A stretch of 64,000 nucleotides of DNA from NCBI GenBank assembly GCA_011037195.1, contig JAAEAF010014372.1, positions 1 to 64,000 on the forward strand. The letters are read 5' to 3'. Numbering within the stretch: position 1 is the stretch's first letter; each line of letters opens with the position of its first letter. Positions 54,998-64,000 of this stretch are shown one piece after another. Both the position numbers and the translations under genes were made by a program. Under the pieces are notes generated by a model. The model was not told where the DNA came from. It saw only the letters and a list, made by a program, of their open reading frames with translations, and ran no database searches. Source of the DNA: Triatoma infestans. Taxonomy: Eukaryota; Arthropoda; Insecta; Hemiptera; Reduviidae.

Positions 54998-57900
54998 ATG
55001 AATAATTTGCATCACCATAATTGCCCTTATTCACTCCTGGGATGCAGTGCCCTGTCACTAACATATGTATCAAGTTTATATGTGTGGAAAACTAGTAGAC
55101 ATCACAGGTATTTAAATTTGACCTTTTTTACTGTGAATTCTAGTTTTATTAAGACACTTTTTTTTAAAAAAGAAACATTTCGGTAGATTGATTTTTTTTT
55201 GGCTTACCGAACTATAATCTACTGAAAGTAAATGGAATATAAATTCATAAAATCAGTGCTTGATGATAATCAGTTTTCATATTTTGTTAATCCGTAGAGA
55301 TCATCCTTCAACGGTCAAAAGAAGATTTCTCAGTGTATTGTTCGTAGCTCTCGTATCACCATTATTTGTATTAACGTTTTCTTGTAGCCGATATCATGGA
55401 GAAGTATGTTGTTTCTTTCTATTGTTGATTTTGAAATAATTTTAAGTTGAATTTGCTGTAATAATTACCCAATACGTGTTTGTGTTCTCAGTATACCCTC
55501 TGGGAATTACTTGGCCTTCGCAGAGCTGGATTGCTAATGGCCTGCACTGTACCATTATTGCTCACAATGATTTTATTTCTTGGCCCTCTTGCAATCCAAA
55601 AACAAAGCGGCACATGGCTTCTTTATTCAGGTATTCAACTTTTGGTTCTAAACATTCTATGCAAAATTACATGTATATTAAATTTTTTTTATTTTACTTA
55701 TATCTTTTTCTTTCTTTTTTTTTTTTGCCAATAAAATGTATTTATTGGAGTTTTTTATAATTATTAGAGCCAATGTATTGGATAAATAATTTGAAAAATA
55801 TACATTGGTTAAGAGATCATATTGTGGCTCCACTTTCTGAAGAACTTACGTTCAGAGCTTGTATGATTCCACTTCTAGTATCGTGCTTCCGACCTCACAA
55901 TGCTGTATTTATTTGCCCAGTCTTTTTTGGAGTTGGTGAGTTATATTAATTTTGATCATTTTTTAAAAATAATTTCCTTTAAAAAATAAATCTCTTTTTT
56001 AAAATTTACAGCTCATATTCACCACATATATGGCCGTCTTAAATCCGGAGTTGATTTGAAGTCAGCATTACTATTATCAGGTATTTAGGATTTAATAATA
56101 TTTAACTTATTAGTTATATTTACTAATGAAATTGTTATATAACCATTTATTAGTTTATATTCAAGTCCATACCTACTGTGTTCATTACAAAAATTGTATG
56201 TAAATCTTAAATAATTAGAGTGCTACCACCAGTTGTCTAGTTTGGGGCTTGTTTTACTTTATCTTACTACTGTAGGAAGAAGTGTTGAGTATTTTATTGT
56301 TATTGAGTTTGAAGAGATGTTAATAGAATTGACTACGTGATTTAATTATTGGACAGTGCCGGGAAAAAAGGTAACAAGTCAAAATACCCAAGTTTTCAGT
56401 AGAGATATAATAGGGGTTTTATTTTATTTGAGTAGCAGAACTTGTTCCGTTTTGCACAAGCTCTTTAAATAGGTTTTCTTGCCCCTTTTGAATTATTTTT
56501 AATTTTTACTGAATGTAGAAAGGCACAACAGACTTATTTCAAATGAAATCCAAAAATTGAAAAAATTGACTTATTACCTTCTTCCCCGACACCGTCCAAT
56601 TATTCAGAAACGACGAATTGCAAGTAGTTCAGATTTGTTATTCAATTGAGGTATCCTAAAGGATAACGAAAATATCGCTTCAATTCTATCAATCGAAATT
56701 GTTTACTGCATTGAGTCCTTCAGTGTAGTATATAGCAGCATTATATATCAGTTTTAGTTGTTTTTTTATGAGGATGATCTCAGAGAAAATTAGTCCATTG
56801 AGGAAGAACTAAAAGTTGGTGGATATGTGCATCTGGTTCAAACAATATTGCAAATCACATTAAGACTATTTATCAAAATAATTATCTATGAAAAATGAGC
56901 GTATGAACGACAAAACTGCCTCGCCCCTCAGAGCCGATCACCTACCAACAGGTCATATTAGCAAGTAGATTGGTGGCAGGAAAGATCTTTTACTTAAACT
57001 CCTTTAAATGCTAATCTTATTTGATGTCATTTCAGTCTCTGTCTGGTATGTGAATTGCATAATAACAAAAGTTATCACAATTTAGCTACGCAGGTCCCTC
57101 CCTTAGCTGGGCTGCCAAAAAAAAAAAAAAAATATTGGGCAATAAGTTGGATAAGATAAAAAAAAGGGGGATCGAATATGCTTTTTTTTTAATATTCACG
57201 TGAAAAGAGTTGAGTGATGATAAGTTTTTGGCACTAAAGTCCTATTTCAGTGTATTATTGATTCCAGCAACTACATGGTATTAATCGCAATTATCTAATA
57301 GTGTGTAGTGCTTGAATAATAAAGGCATTGTAGTATCTGCGTCAGAATGTATTTAGGATTGATTTACTCTGATTAGATTTTGTAAACACTCCTAAACAGT
57401 TATTTAATTTTAATATACACTTCAATATTTGCAATTATCAAACATTATTGTATTTTTCTCTTTAAAAATAATATTCTACTACGGGTTTAAATTTTGTGCC
57501 TCGTACGCTCACTGAGAAGAAAAAAATATGACGGGTGAGTTTTTATCAATGAATCATATCTTAGGAATTTGATAGAATAGAAATTTTAGATGAAGATACA
57601 TAATGTTCATTAAAGTAAATTAATGCCTATTGTTTCAGGCGGGCTTAACGTCCAACTTCAAATAGGTGTCGTGGACGGGACGGAAGCACTTTAACATTTT
57701 TACTATTTACATTAACATTTTACTATTAATATTTTTTAAAGTATTATAAATTTAGCAGTTATACGCGGGATTCGAACTGGGGACCTTCCAGTCACAAGTT
57801 CATGCTCATAACCACTACACTATATCGGGTTCATACTAATGTTTCTTATTTTATCTCATTATTTTTTATTTTATTTTTTGGATTAAATTAAATGAGAGGG

Positions 57901-60900
57901 TTGGCTAGATATCCTAAGCCACGGTGGCCCTAATGAAACCATTATGGCACCCACTCTTTTAGAATGCACTTTCCACTCCTCATTTTGATAAGACAGAATT
58001 ATGGGACATAGATCATGAAAACGAGACATGAGGTAAATACCATGAGAAGACTTGATTAGACCACATAAAGCAGTGTAAACGTATAAATGTCAGAATCTTA
58101 GAAGCAGCACACTCGGCTGACCTACAATATATGTGGTATTCTCTGCATGTCTTTCCCCAGTAATTGTTGCGTATTTGACAAGGCAAATAGTTCCGACAAA
58201 CAAATATGGCAAAGATGACTATCTACTTTTCATTATAAATTTTGTACGGGCCATAGAAATCGCTTTTATGGAGAACAGTTTTCCAGTTTACCAGAGAAAT
58301 GTAAGGTTGAGAATTTCAACGAATTTGTAAACCTTAACAAAGAGGAGATATGTGGTATTATCAAGTAGTTTAAGTATTAACATTATTTTATTACAGTTTT
58401 AAAATTACAAGTAATTAAACTAATAATAATACTTTGATAACTACCTTTCGATTGTTAAAAACCAGTATTAATATTAATTTTATTTAAGTTTCTCCAGGAT
58501 TTCCTCTGCCAATTAGTACTTACTTTTCAATGATCGGACCCCCGAAATCCGGCAATACAACTTTCTTGACTCATCTTTAATATTACTTAAATTTATATGT
58601 AATGAGGTAATTTGCAACAGCAGTGGGCCAGAGAGTATATTTTCTACAAAAGACGAATCCAATTTCAACGCTCTTTTCTCAGTCGCAATTCGTTCTTCGT
58701 GAAAATTGTCAAGCTATTGTGATAATACCCTTGTCACCAGATGACATGTTTAAACCATGCAATTTATTATTTTGAGTGGTTAAGCGATTTACCTCGTCTC
58801 ATCTTTCATGTATTATGACCGGGGCCTTTGGAGTATTGAGGCTGAATCTTGCCTGAAGCTTGTTGCATTGCTTTTACTGCTACCAGAAATTGAACCCGCG
58901 GGCAAACAAGCTTACTAACACTGAAATCACGTTTCCTCCTTTCATTCCTGTCAAAACCACAAAGGCTGTCCTTGATAGCCCCATGTGTTTCTTAAAGGCT
59001 GCAGTGTCCAATAGGTAGGTCTGCAAATATCCCAATGGCCCAACGGCCTTACTTCAGTAGTACTGCAGTAAATAGCTTACAGATAAATGATAAAAACTTC
59101 TTCATCAGTCTCCGACCTAGGATTTCCAATCACCAGTCTTGACATGCCCTGATGGTCACACTCATTATGGCATTTCGAAATACTGCAAATGGGTTCCGAG
59201 TGCTATGAAAATTATCCATATACGAGCAAGGCGATCTGCCGCCTCGTTATCTTTTTTCCTTATTCGGTTCTTTAATGGATCAATAAAATATAGTTTTCAT
59301 TTATATTAATTTGTATTTATTATTTTTTTAAACTGTTTTCTATTAACAAAGGGCAAGACAGCTCAGTTGGTTGATAATCGAACAGTTGATCATGTTTTCA
59401 TTTCTAAATTCAGTTAAACAGGAATTGTTCTGAAGCCTCTTAATTCGTCATGTGAAAAATCTCCTGAATAGTAAAGTGCCAATGGTCTACTTGGCGCGAT
59501 TTATAAAATACTAATAAATAAATATACCGTTCCGTTGTGTGTAGGTGATTTTGTTAATTGTGAATTTATTTGGATGTTTCGTTATAAATCCGGTGTTAGT
59601 TTTTGTGGATTTCCATCCTGGCTATGAGATACCAAAGAAGAAAATGCCTTAATACCAATCATCCGTTCAAAGTAAGTAAACACAAGAAAAATAATAATAC
59701 ACAGCCTTAACTTTTTATTATATACTAACATTCAATTATTTTCTATTATTAATATTAGTATGACTTCGTTTTGATGTTTGAATTGGAATAATTTATTAAT
59801 TTATCTTCATAAATAGTTGTTTTTATTTATTTGTTTATAACTTACTAACTTAACTTTGATAAAGGCGCAGAGATGTAGAGTGTAGTAAACCTGCATCTGC
59901 GCCAACGAATCCGTATAATTATGAAGTATAATTATGACGAATCCATTGAAGTATTACCTATATTACATGGTTTTTCTTTTCTAACGTCCTTGAGGACATT
60001 TTGTGAACTTATTATATTGGTGAATACTAATCTTGGTCCTCCTTTGTCTTTATATATTAAGTGGCTTTGCTTTTCAAAACTATTAAAAACTTGTTTTGAA
60101 ATTGTCTTTATGATCGTAGCATATAGGTAGATTATACTCAGCTACCCCACTTATTCAGTTGTTCATGCATAACAAAATCATTTAAAATCGTCAGTCTTTT
60201 GGCAATAACACCACCATCGCGACTCCTGCACTAGCGACCATAATTATAACTTGATAGCGAGTTAGTCAAACTTTATCAGCACTGATCGGGAAGCGGTGGC
60301 ACTTCATACTATTCTATACTCTATATCATGGTTTCTTCCCAACCTTCTTTTTCATGTAAAAAATAGTTTTCTCAAAGAAAATGATTTTATATATATATAT
60401 AAATTATATATAATTTAACTTAATATAATTATTAACTAATATATATAATTTATATTAATATGTGAAAATGTTCACAGTTTAATTTTTTATTATAAAGGGT
60501 AAACAAAGATCGACATTAGCCGAATACTCTGTATGTGCCTTTGTATCGTACTAATCAACAAACTCACACTGTTTATCTAGATATCCTGACGACGGGCAAA
60601 GCTTGAAAGTCTTGAGGTCTGGAAAAAACAAACATATTGACATCAACCTTTACGTGTGGCTTCTAAATGCCATAATCTGGCAGTATAATGGCAGAAAAGA
60701 AACAGTTTTATCTCTTCATTATACCGTGATCTGAGCTTATTTATTATAAGTAGAGGTTTATAACATGAAAATAAGTTAAATCAATCGACCTCGTTGTGAA
60801 AGCATATGATGATATGCTATCGAAAAATAATATTTTCTTGATCTTCTGAACAGTGCAATTAGGTTGCAATAACTAAATTAGATAAATCCAAACAGATATA

Positions 60901-62627
60901 TTGCCAAAAATTCATAATTTCTGCTAGTCCCAAAATTATCATAAAATCTTGGCCTTCAATACTGAATTGTAAAGTGTTTATTATATTCCCAGTAATTGAG
61001 AGAAAAATATTATTAGGGAGGAAAATTCAGCATCTAAATCAAGTTTTAACTTCAGTAAAAGCATATGTTTTAGGACATTCGAAATTCGACTGTCGAGCAT
61101 GTGGATGAGCAAATTTTAAACTGTTTCTGACCAGCTGAGCTACTAAGCCCTTTACTAACATTAAGAGCTTTATTACTATTATTATTAAATAATAATAACT
61201 TTTACAATGCAGTTTGATTCTACTCTGAGATTACCGTTTATGTAAATTTCCTAAAAATATGTACAGGTTGTTGCTGACTTGATGGAAGAAATTAAAAACT
61301 GCTGGAAGTTCCAGAAAATGAAGAACATTATAATACCTAGAAGTCAATTGTGAGAAAAGTAATTGTTGGATAATTAGCTAACTTTTTGTCTCATTTTGAC
61401 ATACACTTCCTTCGCCATTAAAAAGTGAATCGGGTGCAATTTGAAGAGGTATAAAACATTAAGTACACAGAATTAAGTTAGAAGAAAGAATTTCTGTTTA
61501 TAAGATCAATATTTCGTTTCTAACGAAGATGTTGATAAACTAAAAATTCGAAGATTGTATTTAAGAATAAAATAAAAAACCCTGGTTTTAATGAAATTCA
61601 AAGAGAGCCATCACTGAACTGAAAGAAGACAACGTAATAAATATCGATGCATCGGTAGCGAAGAAATGACATGGGTAAAATGTAAATCCACTGACCTTCG
61701 CTTCATTGCTTGTATCATTGCAGAACATTACAGGTTGAGGTATTTTAAGTATGTTAAACAATATTTTGACAGAGAAAATAATGAATTATTTCTTTGGCAT
61801 TCATTGAAATGACTTGATTTGTGACAAAATCATATTCATATAATAACACTTTTCAATTGCTTATTTGAGTTTATTTTATTTTTCTTTCCATCTTGCACTC
61901 GCAAAATGTGCTATCTGAAACTAATATTATATCTCAGATTTTGCTATGAGATGCTTGCTGTCAGCTTAATGTGATTTTTAGTAGATAATGGTAAGCAAAA
62001 GTAATTTTAGTTGTTGGTTTAAAAAAGTAATTTTACTTCAACTGATAGCTATTTTTTATTACAATTTATTGAACCCAGTTGGTATGGACAACATTCAAGG
62101 TAACTTAATCGGGAAATTGTTGCAGCAATTTTTATACTGCAGAGATGCAGGCAAAATTATTTAAAAAAAAAAACGCGTATTGTAATTTTTTTTTTCCTCA
62201 GTGGGTAGTTTATTATTATTATTAACATCTGTTAAAAATAATAATTTTGTTTGAGTTGAGGTGTTTTTTTTATTTAAATATTAGCCTATAATATTTATAA
62301 ATAATATGTTTATTTTTATAATTTATTTATTCAGGTTTTCAGGTGCTGTATACGACAATATTTGGAGCATATTCTGCATATCTGTTCCTTCGTACCGGAC
62401 ATTTCGTAGCTCCATTTCTAGTGCATGCTTTCTGCAATCATATGGGCTTCCCAGATTTTTCTGAAGTTATTAAATACAACGAACCGAAAAGAATGTTAAC
62501 CTTAACTATTTGTGTAATTGGTCTTATTAGTTGGTGCTTATTATTATCTCCACTTACAAATCCTTCTTGGTATAGTAATAATATTTATTGGAAAACTGAA
62601 CCAATATTTATGTTTTGTTATAGTTAG
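54998..62627 (+). CDS. RCE1: CAAX prenyl protease 2 (RCE1), six exons
   Basis: Exons 54998-55107, 55298-55403, 55492-55630, 55768-55935, 56012-56080 and 62335-62627 join with GT-AG sites in consistent phases to 294 residues. RCE1 is an ER-membrane glutamyl endopeptidase that removes the last three residues of farnesylated or geranylgeranylated CAAX proteins such as Ras. Signatures: RDHPSTVKRRF at the exon 1/2 join, LLLTMILFLGPL in exon 3, the catalytic EELTFR (Glu143, Glu144, Arg148) in exon 4, AHIHH (His176, His179) in exon 5, and HAFCNHMGFP (His228, Asn232) in exon 6. Several hydrophobic spans fit the polytopic fold. The length is a little below the human protein. The gene appears complete and uninterrupted; AATAAA follows at 62691. 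Confidence 0.93.
56081..62334 (+). other. RCE1 last intron (about 6.25 kb)
   Basis: A single large intron against four of 74-190 bp. It holds a tRNA-His-like SINE remnant (57762-57832, minus) and AT-rich sequence without other named elements. 56340-56900 and 58080-59300 look like decayed transposon sequence, but no family is recognised. Confidence 0.8.
57762..57832 (-). mobile_element. tRNA-derived SINE remnant in the RCE1 intron
   Basis: The minus strand reads a box-A-like TAGTGTAGTGGTTA, a GTG-containing loop and the B box AGTTCGAATCC. Stems pair poorly, so it is not a functional tRNA gene. It probably heads a short element extending toward 57640. Confidence 0.55.
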
Positions 62628-62690
62628 CAAATATACTTACTAATTTTTATGTGTTTATACTTTGGTTACCGATTATTATCCGTAATTTCG

Positions 62691-62696
62691 AATAAA
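62691..62696 (+). terminator. RCE1 polyadenylation signal
   Basis: AATAAA 64 bp after the RCE1 stop codon; the first canonical signal in the 3' flank. Confidence 0.6.
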
Positions 62697-63692
62697 TATG
62701 AAATGAAATTAACATAAAAATTTAAACAAACGTTAGAAATAATGGTCTTTTTTGTTTTTTGTTAGGTGAAAAGTATTGATTTCCTATTTGAAATATAAAA
62801 TGTACACTACTTGGTGTTTCTTTTATAATATACAATACATCTTAGGATAAAGTATTCTTATTTTTATGTGAGATAATTAAAAAGTAATTATTTGCAATAA
62901 TATAAATAATTAATCAAAACAGATATATATATTTATTTAGATTCTATTACTGAGTTTGTGAAGTATTTATTTTTGTATTAGTTATTGTGATACTTAATAT
63001 TACTAAATCGTTGACTTAACATAGTTTTTAATTAATTTCAGTTACTTTTGCCATTTGACATCTAATCGCCTACATTAATTATATTTTTTATTTATTTACA
63101 TTTTTTAACATTTTTTTTTCTTCTAATGTAAAGTAGTTAAATAAAAAAAACATGATTTTTAGTTTTGTTTATTGATTTAGAAAAGCATACACCATACATA
63201 AATATAATTATTCACTGATGTCTAAAAAATACAGTCGTGGATCTTCGTTTTATGCAACGGAAGTACGAAAAAGTCTTTCTTTTTTTTCTTCTTTTTTAAT
63301 TTAAAAAAAAAAGAAAAAAAAAGGAGTTAAAACGCTGACATTTTTTAGATATCGCTTTAGCTATCTAGTTACGAGTAAATTAACCGAGTATTGTAACTAT
63401 TGCTGGATTTTAATAGAAAGATTCGGTCAAAATTTGAAGATTTAAGAGAGAATTAAACTAAACAACTTGTAACTTCTACTTACTTTTCTCTGTAAAAACA
63501 ATTCTGCCCTGAAGATGAAAAAATTGCATTTTCAAAAACTTAACTAAGAAATAATTTTTTTTCTCTCTTTCTTTCTAATTTCGATGGAAACTCTTTAACA
63601 TCCAGCAAAACTTAATTAACAATTTTTTCACAAAATCCTTGATAATTATGTTTTATACTAAACAGATCATTTTGCGTCAAGACTAGATTTTA
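62697..63692. other. Convergent intergenic region between RCE1 and the ABHD11-like gene
   Basis: AT-rich, with no repeats that I can name. TTTATT (AATAAA on the minus strand) near 63167 could end the ABHD11-like transcript. A T/A-rich near-palindrome lies at about 63276-63325. Confidence 0.4.
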
Positions 63693-63834
63693 TCATATTC
63701 GAGGGCTGTTAATAAAATCTGATACGATTGATACAAATTCATGTGGTTTTTCAGCATGAACCCAATGCCCAGTATCCAAATAGATGAATTTTGCTGCAGG
63801 AAATAGTTTCATTATTCTGCTTTCATCTGAAGGA
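63693..63834 (-). CDS. ABHD11: Last exon of an ABHD11-like alpha/beta hydrolase
   Basis: Read on the minus strand after a TTTACTTTCAG acceptor at 63835, 142 nt open to a TGA (63693-63695). It encodes a typical C-terminal end of ABHD11: a helix (ESRIMKLFPAAKF), a strand ending in DTGHWVHAEKP, which carries the catalytic His of the hydrolase triad, and a final helix (FVSIVSDFI). ABHD11 is a mitochondrial serine hydrolase linked to lipoylated 2-oxoglutarate dehydrogenase in vertebrates. Upstream exons lie beyond the window. It is convergent with RCE1. Confidence 0.8.
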
Positions 63835-63939
63835 CTGAAAGTAAATTTTACATATATAAAGATAATAATATAAAATTATATAATAAGTATATAAAATCTA
63901 TGCATAGTTGTAATACATTAAAAATCTTCTTGAAATACA

Positions 63940-64000
63940 TTTTTTTTTTATCCAACGCCCTTGTCGTTGGCTGTCTCGGTCATTCGACTCCTCGCAGCCC
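63940..64000 (-). mobile_element. 3' end of a SINE-like element (partial)
   Basis: On the minus strand the sequence ends CAAGGGCGTTGGAT followed by about 11 A. A terminal A tail after a GC-richer body indicates a retroposed element continuing past the window edge, inside the ABHD11-like gene's last intron. Confidence 0.5.

Noticed and set aside
59921..60130. 69-codon plus frame in the RCE1 intron
   Set aside because: Hydrophobic AT-rich frame without motif or splice support.
1..64000. CRISPR arrays, rRNA genes or bacterial operons
   Set aside because: No direct-repeat/spacer pattern, rRNA sequence or prokaryotic gene organisation is visible; introns and transposons mark the DNA as eukaryotic.

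Overview
The window looks like AT-rich insect nuclear DNA. Evidence: two host genes with GT-AG introns (RCE1 and the last exon of an ABHD11-type hydrolase), a mariner element, an errantivirus-type gypsy element with an env-like gene, APE-type LINEs, tRNA-derived SINEs and many foldback elements. Order and species cannot be fixed from the sequence; Hemiptera is only a guess.

1-16 kb is an endogenous Polinton/Maverick (adintovirus-type) dsDNA virus, partly decayed. Its left part holds a virion-associated protein (-), an FtsK/HerA-type packaging ATPase (-), a PLA2-domain core protein (+), an adenain-type protease with an in-frame stop (+), a penton-like jelly-roll protein (+), a 50-residue protein (+) and a frameshifted double-jelly-roll major capsid protein (+). 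Accessory genes follow. One ends in a BIR domain. A two-exon gene encodes a protein with one exact and one near-exact CHHC zinc finger, resembling the piRNA-pathway factor GTSF1/Asterix. A Cys-rich gene lies on the minus strand. The protein-primed DNA polymerase (PolB) is present twice, in two elements joined head to head by a palindrome with arms of about 1.2 kb centred near 12.3 kb. The left PolB was hit by a LINE and lost its middle; the right one is nearly complete.

16.2-30.2 kb is a duplicated, almost unique-looking block. Full or partial copies A-D carry two very small three-exon genes whose middle exons encode paralogous Cys-rich modules starting Tyr-x-Cys-x2-Cys, plus long stretches of short degenerate motifs rich in CTTAAG and a tRNA-like Pol III promoter module. 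A small TATA-driven C2H2 gene lies between copies C and D and is cut off at a block edge. Whether this block was virus cargo or host DNA is unresolved.

30-49 kb is a transposon graveyard: a TIR element, the 3' half of an errantivirus-like gypsy element, a multi-copy approximately 1 kb noncoding family (one copy split by a LINE with a clear target-site duplication), a mariner, a piggyBac-type nonautonomous element, foldbacks and an inverted SINE pair. Among these lie exons of one or two minus-strand host genes, including an Arg/Glu-rich C-terminal exon built of about 63 bp tandem repeats. 49-64 kb holds an unassigned phase-0 exon, a 5'-truncated LINE with target-site duplication, RCE1 in six exons (294 residues, with a last intron of about 6.3 kb), and the final exon of an ABHD11-like gene running toward it.
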